Assembly: GCA_963580455.1 (NCBI GenBank)
Contig: OY756968.1
Span: 23,157,996-23,221,995, forward strand
Origin: Euonymus europaeus
Taxonomy: Eukaryota > Streptophyta > Magnoliopsida > Celastrales > Celastraceae
Direction: 5' to 3'
Length of the DNA: 64,000 nt
Shown here: piece by piece, positions 1 through 11,018 of the stretch
Numbering within the stretch: position 1 is the first letter of the stretch
Layout of the letters: every line of letters starts with the position of its first letter
The notes under the pieces: generated by a model
What the model was told of the DNA's origin: nothing
The model's input: the letters and a program-made list of their open reading frames with translations, nothing else
Database searches by the model: none
Program-made: the position numbers and the translations under genes

Positions 1-2511
1 ACAAAAATATCCCTTTCTTACTACGATACACCTCAATCCCCAAGAAGTATCGAAGAGAGCCAAGATCCTTTGTCTGAAATTTAGTATTCAGAAAGGATTT
101 GAGAGCGGTAATGCCCACACTATCACTCCCAGTAATCACAATATCATCAACATAGACCACTAGAAGGATGCACCCATGTGCGGAGGTGCGATAGAAAACC
201 GAATGATCATGAGCACTGCGCCACAATCCAAACTCAAAGACTACCTCACTGAAACATCCAAACCAAGCACGAGGAGATTGTTTCAGCCCATACAAGGATT
301 TTCGCAGAAAACATACTTTCTTTGACTCCCCCTGAGCAACAAACCCAGGGGGTTGCTCCATGTAGACCTCTTCAGTCAAATCACCATGAAGAAATGCATT
401 CTTGATATCCAATTGGTGCAGGGGCCAATGATATGTTGCAGCCAAGGAGATAAATAACCGGATGGAAGCAAGTTTAGCAACAGGAGAAAAGGTTTCAGAA
501 TAATCAACACCATATGTCTGAGCATAACCTTTAGCAACTAACCGAGCTTTTAGGCGAGCCACTGAACCATCCGGATTAACTTTAACCGTGAAAACCCATT
601 TGCAACCAATAGCATGCTTCCCCACAGGAAGGGAAACAAGCCGCCAAGTACTGTTCTCCTCAAGAGCAGCCATTTCATCTAGCATAGCCTGTCGCCACCC
701 AGAATGGGAAAGAGCTTCTGAAACAGATTTAGGAACAGACACAGAGTGGAGAGAGGAAACAAGAGACTGAGAGGGAAGAGATAAACTGTTATAAGACACA
801 AAAGAGGAAATAGGATAAGTGCAAGTACGTTTACCTTTGCGGAGAGCAATTGGCAGGTCTAAACGGGAAGCAGGGGGAGGAATCAGATCCTGAGACGAAG
901 AAGCAGGTGGAGGTATAACATCCAGGTCTGGCGTTGAGGCTACTGGAGGAGTCACTGCAGGGACCGCCGGGGGAAATACAGTATGCCGAGAAAAGGTTTT
1001 TATAATAGGAGGGTGAGAAGACTCAAAAGAACTGTCAGAGGGAATGGTACGGTAGACAAGAAACTCGTCATCCGGAACAAAAACCGGAACAGCAGAATCA
1101 GAGACGAAGGGCGTAGACTCGAAAAAGGTAACATCAGCGGAGACCAAGTACCGCCCTAAAGCAGGAGAAAAACATTGATACCCCTTTTGGTGGCGAGAAT
1201 ACCCTAAGAAAAGACATTTCAAAGACCGGGGATCGAGTTTGGACACCTGTGGTCTGACATCTTGTACAAAACATACACAACCAAAAATACGAGGGGTAAT
1301 AGAGAATAGAGGACGTGAAGGGAACAGAATAGAGTAAGGAATACTACCACGAAGAACAGATGAGGGCATGCGATTAATCAAATAACACACAGTATGAACA
1401 ACATCAGCCCAAAAGACTTTGGAAACTTTCATATGAAATAACAAAGCACGGGCAACTTCCATTAAGTGACGATTTTTTCTTTCAGCCACGCCATTTTGTT
1501 GAGGGGTAACAACACATGAAGATTGGTGAACAATACCATTTTGAGCAAGAAAAGAGGAAAGAGAATGAGAAAAATACTCTTTAGCATTGTCACTTTGCAG
1601 AATACGAATAGAAACATTATGTTGTGTTTTAATTTCAGCATAGAAAGCACAAAAGATAGAATACAACTCAGCACGACTTTTCATTAAATATAACCAAGTG
1701 ACACGGGAAAAATCATCAACAAAAGTAACAAAATACCGAAATCCAGATTTAGAAACAATAGGACAGGGACCCCAAATGTCAGAATGAATCAACTCAAAAG
1801 GGGATGCAGCCCGTTTATTGACTCGAGGAAGATAAGACACACGATGATGCTTGGCAAATTGACAGGCCTCACACTCCAACTTAGACACGGACCGTAAACT
1901 AGGACAAAGGCGTTTCAAGACGTTTAAAGAAGGATGACCTGACAATGCAATTGGTAAGAAGAGAGACTGCTAGTGGAAGCAATGGATTGTGGCACCAGTG
2001 GAGAGTCAGCAGCAAGAACGTACAGACCGTTGGATTGACTACCTCTACCAATAATCTTCTTCGTCACAAGATCCTGAAAAACACATGAATCAGGAAAGAA
2101 GTGAACAGAACAATTCAAAGCCCGAGTAAGTTTACTTACAGACATCAAATTAAGAGGAAAATTAGGTAAACATAGAACAGAAGACAGAGATAAGGAAGAA
2201 GTAGGGGAAGCAGTGCCACTACCAAGAACCGGAACACTAGAACCATCAGCAAGGATGACATTAGGAAATGGGGAAGATGACTGGTATGAAGAAAGGATAC
2301 CTGTATTACTTGTCATGTGATCGGTAGCGCCAGAATCAATGACCCAATTGGGTGAGGATGAAGTGAGACATGCAGTGGGGTTACCTGACTGAACGAGAGT
2401 GGCAGCATGAGCAGAATTCTGGATAGCTTGAAACTGAACAAAACGAGCATATTCATTGGTAGAAATCACAATATGATCAGCAGTAGGCTTTTTCTCAATC
2501 GGTTCTCCCAT
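1..2511 (-). pseudogene. copia pol (protease-integrase-RT) with one frameshift
   Basis: Translation from the ATG at 2511 gives an aspartic protease with the DSGATDHM motif near 2340 and a GAG-pre-integrase start, then hits a stop at 1924-1926. At about 1940 the reading frame breaks in the zinc-binding part of the pre-integrase domain, where a conserved H-x-R-L-G-H-P-like run is short by a few bases (my estimate is four). After the break a second frame is open on the minus strand without a stop from about 1938 to base 1. It carries the integrase catalytic triad (HSDIWG near 1775, SDNAKE near 1590, NGVAERK near 1480), a proline/serine-rich linker, and RT with LVAKGYAQ, ETFSPVAK and YVDD. I checked this second frame codon by codon from about 1938 down to about 660 and by its RT motifs from there to base 1. 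One indel therefore separates two long open halves. Confidence 0.85.
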
Positions 2512-3014
2512 ATATATATATATGTTTTTTTTTTTCTTTTTTTTTCTTCTTCTCTGGAGGAACAGAAAGAAGTACCAGGGCACAAAATTTTGGTGGCTGA
2601 GCTCTCTATAGATGCTGATCAGGAAGCAAACACAAAGACAGGGAAAGAGACGAAAAATCGCGTAGCCCAAAGACAGATCACGCAAACAGCTCGGGCTATC
2701 GCGTGCAACCAGCAGTCTTCGGAACAGAATCGGAAACCTCAGCGGAAGAAACTCGGAACGCAGAACGCGGAAGAAACTCGGAACTCGCGTCACGCTGCTA
2801 CAGGTCGCACGCTGCCGAACCAGATGCCGGAAAGCTCAGCGGAAGAGATTCGCGCGCTGCGCGAGACCAGAAACTCAGAACTGACGCTGCCTGCGCGATG
2901 CCAGAGGCCTCACCGGAAGCTGGTGCCCCTTCTTTCGACAGAAGCATCACCGGACCAACCGGCGCAACCCCCTTCGTTCGACAGAAGCCTCACCGGCACT
3001 CACAGAACCTCCGG
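2512..3014 (-). other. Non-coding leader of the copia element, GC-rich with short repeats
   Basis: This replaces the usual gag region. It contains a (TA)n run and a T/C-rich tract at 2512-2556, then about 400 bp clearly richer in GC than the flanks. Short direct repeats are visible: gaagaaactcggaac occurs twice near 2746-2785, and ccttc(t/g)ttcgacagaagc twice near 2930-2990. Open frames here on either strand look like composition artefacts. Confidence 0.5.
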
Positions 3015-3027
3015 GCCTCCGATACCA
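3015..3027 (-). promoter_or_regulatory. Primer-binding site (initiator tRNA-Met type)
   Basis: Minus-strand TGGTATCGGAGGC starts immediately after the LTR. The canonical plant copia site, complementary to the initiator tRNA-Met 3' end, is TGGTATCAGAGC. The same 13-base variant occurs in the second copia element at 9970-9982. Confidence 0.75.
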
Positions 3028-3147
3028 TGTTCAAACGCAAATTCTTGGTTTCGTATATTGCTTAACACACAGATTACATCATTGTATTTCCTATTTACAA
3101 GTCTTAACAAATAGAATAAGACTAGAATACCCTTAGGTATTCTAACA
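3028..3147 (-). repeat. 5' LTR of the gag-less copia element (120 bp)
   Basis: On the plus strand it starts tgttcaaacg and ends ttctaaca, giving the TG...CA termini of an LTR when read on the minus strand. It abuts the primer-binding site directly. At 120 bp it is short for a copia LTR. Its partner is outside the window, so the boundaries rest on the TG/CA ends and the adjacent primer site only. Confidence 0.7.
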
Positions 3148-5313
3148 GTTAGCAACAAAGTAATTTTAATAACTGGTTTTATTGTGCAATATGAAGAGGA
3201 ATTTAGTTTTCCACTGAGTCAGCAGTCTTAACATTGACAATGACAGACTTGCATCTACTTCCAACATGTTGCTTCCTATAGCTTCTATCACCACCCATCT
3301 AGCATCATATTGTTCGTTAGAATTTTCTCTACTGTTGAATAAGATTTTGAATCTCAAATTGTTCTGCCATTGTTGGCAAACTAATGCTAAGAGGATTTTC
3401 TCCAGGCTTTCACATTAGCTGGACCGAGGAATTATTTTTATCTAGTAACTACTAGATACTTACCATGCTAGCATCGTCAAATGTGTTTAGGGAGTTGGTT
3501 CATTGTAGTAGTAGTAGTAGCATCTTTGTTTACCATTCTCGCATCATCAAATGTGTGTAGGGGTTGATTCATTGTCATAATAGTTTTGTTTATTTCTGGT
3601 ATGCACACATGAATTTCTATGCATGATTCTGAAAACTATTGTCAAGTCTATTTGTTACTGATTCTTGAGTGTGTCGAAAAAGATGGTTAAAATGTTATAT
3701 TTAGTTATATCTGCGTTTAACATCTGTTGAACCTGATTATTTATTGGCCCAGGATTAATTTTTTTGGCTCAATTGATGGGCTTAAACAACTCAAGGAAGT
3801 CAAGTTTGCTACAGCTACATCCCTCAGCTTCAACTACTGTGGCAAGATAATCCATCCTGAATAAATGTCTGACTTCAGCATGGATTTATCATAAGCATCC
3901 TCAAAATTCAAGTGTAATAGCAGATAACTCTTGTAAACAGGACCGTCTTCCACTTGTGAAGCGTGTTGAGGGAATGAAAGATAACCCTGCAGCCTGTTTT
4001 AAATTGTTGTTATTATTTTAATTATTTGAAATGAAAGTCTTTATTCCAAATAATTATTGATCAGTTAAATTAATCCATCAGCTTCATTAGTCAGAAGCAA
4101 CCAATATGATAGAAAATTGTTCTAGAAGTCGCACAGAAACGAATAGAATCTCTGTTGTTTTTTTCCTTCAAGCAGCTGGAATCATTGTGCAAGCAAATCT
4201 TTTTGCATCTCCCGCAACTTGTTGAGGGTTGTCAAGACCCAGTGATCCTCTTTATGGCAATGCAACAACTTTTTTAGTGAATATGCGATTGTGCTGATAT
4301 TGCCATATATATTTGTTGTCCATTATGCATTCTGCCAGGTTCAGGCTTAAATTCCAACCCAGAAATCCCAACAAACGGAGTCGTTTCAGAACTCTGAAGT
4401 GCAAATCCATGTACTCCACTTGCCTTTCTCCTCATCTTCCGATAGTTATGTCTAGCAGCAGATTGGTTCCATGTCCTATATAAATCCACTATTTTTGAAT
4501 AACAGGTTTCTGATACGGTACACTCTTTATTAGTCTTTGACACACTCACTACTGCAGTGGAGGTATTTCTCCATTACACTACTTGTCATGACCTCTTCTT
4601 GATGCTTCTACTCTTTTTTGTTCTTTCATTCTTGAGGGTAAACAGACAGAGAAATCCCACCATAAATTCTTATTTGGTTTTGGGATTCTTTTTTCCAGCA
4701 AAGTTCTTCCATGCGTATGCATAGGCCAACACATCTAACGTCACCGATTGAGCAAATAATGACAGACTTGAGAGAAGACGATCAAAGTTGTAAGGATGTT
4801 CCAAGTGGAGCAAATAAAATAAGTTATAGATAATAGGATGATTGAGACTAAAGGAAAGACCGATAGAGTGACAATCTTTGATGTTGATTTAATGGGAGGA
4901 ATCATATCCTTATCATATTAGCACAAACGTTGTCATTTATGGATTTGGATGGGATACTTAAATTAAGAGGACATGATCCAATCAAATTTTAAGGGGTCCA
5001 GATACAATGAATCATACATACCCATATCATTATCTCAGTGCAAATAACATAGTATTAATGATTAATAAATGGACAATGTTAAATTCATAATATAGAGTAT
5101 AGAAATTGGTAATAAAAAAGGCAGACATCATCAATCAATCAATACAATCCTTTTAACTTGGAGCTGAGAGAGTTTTGGAGAGATTTTGTGATGCCATATT
5201 CGGACATATTTTAAATTGCGAACATGACACGTGTGACATCTATGAGATTTATAAAATATTCAATAAAAAATTGTTGCAGATGGATATTAATGAATTTTAA
5301 AGTTGTGTTCTCT
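3148..5313. other. Intergenic, no recognised gene
   Basis: AT-rich DNA between the two copia elements. A (TAG)n-like run lies near 3508-3522. Short open stretches near 3750-3870 (plus) and 4274-4549 (minus, 91 codons) have no motif I recognise. The right end, up to 5318, is the host side of the second copia insertion. Confidence 0.5.
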
Positions 5314-5318
5314 CTCCG

Positions 5319-5551
5319 TGAAAACAAAGCAAATCTATAGAGAAAAGCTTAACAGAGAAGATTGATCAAAGCTGGAAGTTCTCATTTATCGAACTGAAAA
5401 ACTGACTTTACAACCCTAAGGCTACTCTTTAAATAGAAAATATCAAGAATAAAATAATCAAGTAAATATTGACATGTACAGTAGACTTCCCGCCAAAGTT
5501 ATGTAATACCCTTAGGAGAAACATGATCATTCTCTTTACATCTGCTTAACA
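5319..5551 (-). repeat. 3' LTR of young copia element
   Basis: Plus-strand ends are tgaaaacaaag and ctgcttaaca (TG...CA). By eye it is base-for-base identical to 9983-10215. The last 17 codons and the stop of pol (5499) lie inside this LTR, so the 3' LTR is partly coding. Confidence 0.96.
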
Positions 5552-8500
5552 ACCCCCCACAAGGTGAACAGTATGCATTCAGTACGTTCAGCTTGCAAAG
5601 CAGTTGTTTCATTTGTTGGACAGTAATAGGTTTTGTCAAGAGATCACTCGGCTGCTCAGCTGAAGCAACATGAACAAGTGTTAACGACCCAAGTTGAATC
5701 TTTTCACGAACAAAATGACAGTCAATCTCGATATGCTTGGTACGCTCGTGAAAAACGGGATTATTGGCAATATGAATGGCAGCCAAGCTATCACAATGAA
5801 GAATAATAGGAAGAGAAATCTGAACATGGAAATCCTTAAGCAAACCATATAACCAAACCAACTCACTGCATGTATTAGCCATGGATCTATATTCGGCTTC
5901 AGCGGAAGAACGAGAAACAATGTGTTGTTTCTTCGATTTCCAAGACACAAGGGAACCACCCAACATGATGCAAAAACCAGTAATGGATCTCCTGGAATCT
6001 GGACAACTACCCCAATCTGCATCACAGTAGGCACGTAGTTCATGAGAAGGAGCAGCTGGAAAATAAAGACCCTGGCCAGGAGAATTTTTAATGTATCGCA
6101 AGATGCGATGTGCTCCCAGAAGATGCGCATCAGAAGGTGCTTGCAAAAACTGGCTCAAGTGATGCACGGCATAGCTAATATCAGGGCGTGTGAGAGTGAG
6201 ATACATAAGGCGACCAATTAAACGACGAAACATAGAAGGATCCTTCAAAGGTGTACCATCATGAAGAGAATAATGATGATTCAGTTCCGTTGGAGTAGAT
6301 AAAGGCTTGGCATCCAAGAAACCTGAATCACATAGAAGATCCAAAACATATTTGCGTTGACTGAGAAGTAAACCAGATTTAGAACGGCTGACCTCCAACC
6401 CAAGAAAATATTTCATGTGACCAAGATCTGTGAGCTTGAAACATCCCTTAAGACGATGCTTAATGTGCTGAATAAGCTGCTCATTAGACCCTCCTATCAC
6501 CATATCATCCACGTAGAGTAAAAGAGCAACAAAATCCACTCCTTTTTTCATAGTAAACAAAGAATAATCACTCTTGGATTGATGAAAACCAAGCTGAACC
6601 AGCACAGAACATATCTTGGCATTCCACTGGCGAGAGGCCTGTTTAAGCCCATAGAGGGATTTGCGTAATTTGCACACAATGTTTGGCCCTGCCATGGAAT
6701 AGCCTGGAGGTGGACGCATGTAGACTTCTTCATTAAGATCACCATTCAGAAACGCATTTTGAACATCTAATTGATGAAGAGTCCAGTTGTGCATAGATGC
6801 CAAAGCAAGAAAAATCCTTAAAGTCACCATCTTCACTACTGGGGAAAATGTTTCTGTATAGTCAAAGCCATGCTTCTGACTAAAACCTTGAGCGACAAGG
6901 CGTGCCTTGTGCCGCTCGACACTGCCATCAGGATTGTATTTCACCTTATACACCCATTTGGACCCAATGGCACGACGTCCTGGAGGTAAAAGTGTAAGAT
7001 CCCAAGTGTGATTAGCTTCAAGAGCTGTGAGCTCAGTCTCCATGGCAGTTCGCCAAGTCTGTTCCTTCACAGCTTCTGCAAAGTGTGTAGGTTCATGATG
7101 ACCAGAAATAGCACAAAGAAAAGAAGCATGGGAGGAAGAAAAATTACCATAATTAAGATGATTGCTAATCGGATGGGGAGGTAAAGGACCAAACACCTGG
7201 GGAGAGCTGAAAGAAGATCTGCTTGATGTATAATTACAATGATAATCCTGAAGATAAGCTGGGACTTGCCGAATACGTGAGGAACGACGCACATCATCGG
7301 TAATAGTGGAATCAGATAAGGAAGATCTAGGACTTGGAATAGATGCATCAGAGAGTTCAGAGTGTTCACTAGATGGTGTAGAAGGAGGACTAAAAGAATA
7401 GGCAGGAGGTGGTGTAGAAAAAACATTTTCAGCAGGGTCAAGAGAGATAGAAGAGGATGAAAGACCATCTGTAGAAATAAAACTGCTTGAGTTGGTGGAG
7501 AGGGGCTTATGAAAAGGGAATATATTTTCATGAAAAGAAACATCACGTGAGACAAAAACATGATGAGTGTCAATATCAAAAAGACGGTATCCTTTCACAC
7601 CAAAAGGGTAACCCAGAAAAATACATGAACGAGCTCTAGACTGAAACTTAGAAGATGCATGAGGAAGAATAGAGGCATAACAAAGACATCCAAATACACG
7701 TAACTCATTGTAATTAGGAGACTTTTGAAAAAGAATCTGATATGGGCTGAATTTGTCTAAAGCACGAGAAGGTAATCTATTGATCAAATGCACAGCGGTT
7801 AAGATACAATAGCTCCAAAAAATCTCAGGCAGATGAGCATGATAACGTAGAGCACGGGCAACATTAAGGATATGTTGGTGCTTTCGTTCGACGACCCCAT
7901 TTTGTTGAGGCGTATAAACACAAGTGGTTTGGTGTATAATACCATGAGATGCATAAAAGTCATGCATTTTAAATTCAAGGCCATTGTCGGAACGAATTGT
8001 TTTGACTTTGGTTTGAAACTGAGTTTCGACATAAAAAACAAATTGTTGCACAAGAGTTCTAGCCTCAGATTTAGAATGCATTAAGTACACCCAAGTTGCT
8101 CGACTAAAATCATCCACAATAGTCAGAAAATATTTATATCCATCCATTGAAATTACATTGTGAGGTCCCCATATATCAATATGGATGATTTCAAAAGAAG
8201 ATATAGTTTTGGTGACACTAATGGCAAAAGGCTGACGCTTTAATTTAGCAAGAGGGCAAACTGGACAGAACTTAATTTTCTCATGCAAGGAAGAAGGCAA
8301 AAGAGTGCTAGCAGACTCAGAAGGATGACCCAATCTATGATGCCAAATCATAGAAGTAGAAGTACTTGTGGCTCCCAAAACAGAGTTAATGTGTCCAGTT
8401 GGTGAAGTCCAAAAATAAAGACCATCAAGCAGAGTTCCCATTCCAGTCCTCCTCAATGTGCCCAAGTCCTGCAGAAAACATGATTTGGCATCAAATATGA

Positions 8501-9947
8501 CAGAATAAAGATTGGAAGAAGTTAATTTGCTGATTGAAATGAGATTAAGATGAAAAGTGGGAACACATAAAACATTATCAAGGATAATGCCATTGGGTAA
8601 ATGAACAGATCCTACATGAGACACTATATGACGCTCACGATTGGGCAGGGTCACAAAACGATTGGAAACAACTTTAGCAGCGGTAAGAAAATGAAACGAG
8701 TGAACAACATGGTCTGAGGCTCCGCTATCAATGATCCAGGAAATGAAAGGGGAAGGGGAAGAAACCTTACCTGCTACGGCTGACACAGAAGACGAAATAG
8801 GATGTGATGTGGACTCACTACCTGAAACCCCATCAGAAAACAGGGGAGAACCTTCACTTTGCTGACTGATGGAAGAAGAGTTCATCTTGAGGAACTGCAT
8901 AAATTGATTGCATAGATCGGGGGAGAATTGCACTTGAGACTGATCTGAAGATGGTGAATTTCCAACTTGATTGACATGATGAGCACGAGTGTTTTTAAAC
9001 CCCCCATTTCGTGAGTGTGATTTCTTGGCCAACTCAGGAGGGAAACCGTGTAATTTATAACATTGGTCAATGGTGTGCCCCTGCTTATGACAGTAATTTC
9101 AAGACACATGATCACGGCGACCAGAACCAGCAGCCACACCACGCTTTCCCATGTCATTAGAAGGTGCTGATTTCATAGCCAGAGCACAAGAGTTGGGGGG
9201 AATAAATGAAGAACTGGTAACATTGAGTTGCCTTTCAATGTGAATGGTAGTAGACAAAGCTTTAGAGCAAAGGGGAAGAGGATCCATGGCCAAGATCTGA
9301 CTGCGCACAGCAGAGAAACAATCATTTAATCCCATGAGAAAAAACATAGTGAACTCCTTCTGTTGATATCGATCAAGATCATCCCGTGCACCACATGTAC
9401 AGTCAGGGATCACATTAAAAAACACAAACTCATCCCACAATCCTTTGAGCTTGGTATAATAATCAGTGACGGTCATGGAGCCCTGACGAGTAGCACCCAG
9501 AGCAAGTCATAACTCATACACTCTGGTATCATTAGTGGCAGCATAACGTACCTTTAAATCCTGCCATAAATCACGAGCCATGGTGGAACTGGACAAGCTA
9601 GAGGCAATTTCTGGAGAGATACAGTTCATCATCCAGGTAACAATCATGCTGTTGCAACGCTTCCAAGAAGAATAACGAGAATCACTAGAATTAGGGACCT
9701 GCAAGGTACCATCAACAAAAGAACCTTTGTTCCGCCCTTCCAAAGCTGTATACATATTTCGACTCCAAGCATGATAAGTATCCTCACCCGTGAGTGTGAG
9801 GGAGATCAATTTACCGACAGCATAGTCCGCAGTGGTAACATGAAGAGGGTCGTCCATCGGATTTGAAAACTCAGAGGAAGGAGCAACAGCAGAAACAACG
9901 GAAGAAGCAGCAACGGTTGTAGATTTGGAATCAGACATGATAAACAA
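5499..9947 (-). pseudogene. copia gag-pol, single frame broken by two TGA codons
   Basis: The frame from ATG 9947 to the stop at 5499 spans 1,483 codons. The N-terminal part (9947-9510) is a UBN2-type gag with the typical YHAWSRNM-like block and W-rich core. TGA at 9507-9509 sits where relatives usually have a basic or polar residue, consistent with CGA to TGA. The second TGA, at 9099-9101, occupies the first cysteine position of the CCHC zinc knuckle; the other ligands (C, H, C) follow with correct spacing at about 9092-9062. The rest is open for 1,177 codons: protease DSGASDH near 8725; HHRLGHP and CPVC of the pre-integrase zinc finger near 8340-8260; integrase D, D, E (IDIWG, SDNGLE, NGVVERK) near 8176, 7985 and 7885; RT with LDVQNAFLNGDL and YVDD near 6510; RNase H with DADWG near 6020. 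A Gag-less product could start at ATG 9032. Confidence 0.93.
5552..5562 (-). promoter_or_regulatory. Polypurine tract of young copia element
   Basis: The minus strand reads TTGTGGGGGGT right before the 3' LTR, the position and composition expected of the plus-strand primer. It is also translated, as part of the pol C-terminus. Confidence 0.8.
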
Positions 9948-9969
9948 AATGAAGGAAAGGAGAACCTAG

Positions 9970-9982
9970 GCCTCCGATACCA
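9970..9982 (-). promoter_or_regulatory. Primer-binding site of young copia element
   Basis: TGGTATCGGAGGC on the minus strand begins directly after the 5' LTR. It is complementary, with mismatches, to the initiator tRNA-Met 3' end, and is the same variant as in the element at 1-3147. Confidence 0.8.
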
Positions 9983-10215
9983 TGAAAACAAAGCAAATCT
10001 ATAGAGAAAAGCTTAACAGAGAAGATTGATCAAAGCTGGAAGTTCTCATTTATCGAACTGAAAAACTGACTTTACAACCCTAAGGCTACTCTTTAAATAG
10101 AAAATATCAAGAATAAAATAATCAAGTAAATATTGACATGTACAGTAGACTTCCCGCCAAAGTTATGTAATACCCTTAGGAGAAACATGATCATTCTCTT
10201 TACATCTGCTTAACA
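9983..10215 (-). repeat. 5' LTR of young copia element
   Basis: 233 bp, matching the 3' LTR over its whole length by eye. It is followed on the plus strand by ctccg, the target duplication that also precedes 5319. Confidence 0.96.
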
Positions 10216-10220
10216 CTCCG

Positions 10221-10744
10221 TCTATTTAATTTTCTACACGACTCTTCTTCTTCTCTCCGTGGTACGCAACAATCTCAATGTTTCCAGATTGCTTTAAAAA
10301 ATGACCTTTCGGAATCATCAATCTCGAAAGTTTCACATGTTTTTTTAGATATAAAGAGGGGAACGATCCTTTACAACCACCAGATGATGCCTTTACAACC
10401 ACCAGACTCTCAGGAGGCGGAAAAAGAAAAGCTCGAGAAAAGATGGCTTTAGATTTCTCTGCAGTTGAAGTAGAACCAATGACTGAAGTCAGCAGCACAG
10501 TCCAGTCTGGTGTCAGTGACTATATTGAAGATGTACACAATGTGTAGAAGCTGACTGTGGTACACATAAATTATGAGTTTGCTTCAATTTTTGTGAATAA
10601 TGTTTTTATATGACTTGAGTCTGTGTTTTTGTTGTTTGTCTATTGAGAAAATTGTTTGATTTTTCTGGAAAATGGCGTGGTTGATGACTACATGAGCAGG
10701 AAACCAGAGATGATGAGCAGTCTCACAATGTACTCCCTATTCAC
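10221..10744. other. Intergenic, unrecognised
   Basis: Host sequence resuming after the copia insertion. A 90-codon minus-strand frame (10226-10498) shows no family I recognise. Two copies of a short pyrimidine/AC-rich run (ctttacaaccaccaga) lie near 10370-10405. Confidence 0.4.
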
Positions 10745-11018
10745 AATTACAGGCCAGGGCCTGAAAGCCTGTATGAGATCCATGGTGTGCTCAATTCTCT
10801 TGCTGTGTTAGGCTCTTTAACCATTGTTGTAGCTCATCATATGTGTTCTATGCCTCCTTATCCATTCCTAACTACTGACTATGGTACACAACTTTCATTG
10901 TTCACACATCACGTGTGGATTTCGAATACTAGCTTGGTGCTCATTTTTTTGTATGGTAAGAGTCTGATCCAACTACTCGATACAAGGATCTAAATCTAAT
11001 AGATCGTGTTTTAGGCAT
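10745..11018 (+). pseudogene. psaA: Nuclear plastid DNA insertion: psaA fragment
   Basis: The sequence matches the plastid gene for photosystem I P700 apoprotein A1. The frame reads [19 protein letters not shown], then [15 protein letters not shown], which is the well-known psaA core with a few substitutions. Upstream, the TGQG...YEI segment, and downstream the DPTTRY...DRVLRH segment, are also recognisable at nucleotide level, but indels have destroyed the frame (a short deletion after YEI, a rearranged stretch after HHVW, extra bases before the LDRVL block). It covers about 90 of some 750 codons. This is a NUPT, plastid DNA transferred to the nucleus, old enough to have acquired indels. It is not functional. 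Confidence 0.9.

Larger units (their letters stand above)
1..3147 (-). mobile_element. Ty1/copia LTR retrotransposon, 5' part, gag-less, cut by window edge
   Basis: The element runs on the minus strand from a 120-bp 5' LTR (3028-3147) through a primer-binding site (3015-3027), a GC-rich leader, protease, integrase and reverse transcriptase, and leaves the window at base 1. No gag (UBN2) domain or CCHC zinc knuckle lies between the primer site and the protease: only about 670 bp separate them, and that stretch is low-complexity and GC-rich. Domain order PR-INT-RT is that of Ty1/copia. The RT active-site motif YVDD is read on the minus strand near 145-160, and the downstream RNase H, PPT and 3' LTR must lie outside. 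The lack of gag marks a non-autonomous derivative that would depend on proteins from another copy. The five bases after the LTR (gttag, 3148-3152) would be one side of the target duplication; the other side is not in view. Confidence 0.9.
5319..10215 (-). mobile_element. Complete Ty1/copia retrotransposon, very recent insertion
   Basis: A full-length 4,897-bp copia element on the minus strand. It has 233-bp LTRs at 5319-5551 and 9983-10215 that I read as identical, the 5-bp target duplication ctccg at 5314-5318 and 10216-10220, a primer-binding site at 9970-9982 and a polypurine tract at 5552-5562. Identical LTRs imply a very recent insertion, because the two are copied from one template at integration. 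Gag, protease, integrase, RT and RNase H all lie in one frame from 9947 to 5499, interrupted only by TGA codons at 9507-9509 and 9099-9101. It is structurally intact, but as read it could not make full-length Gag-Pol without suppression of both stops. Confidence 0.97.

Noticed and set aside
2407..3114. 235-codon plus-strand frame
   Set aside because: Antisense to the copia leader and protease; GC-rich low complexity with no domain.
3750..3870. LRR-like peptide (IDGLKQLKEVKF)
   Set aside because: Too short and lacking a repeat pattern; cannot be tied to any family.
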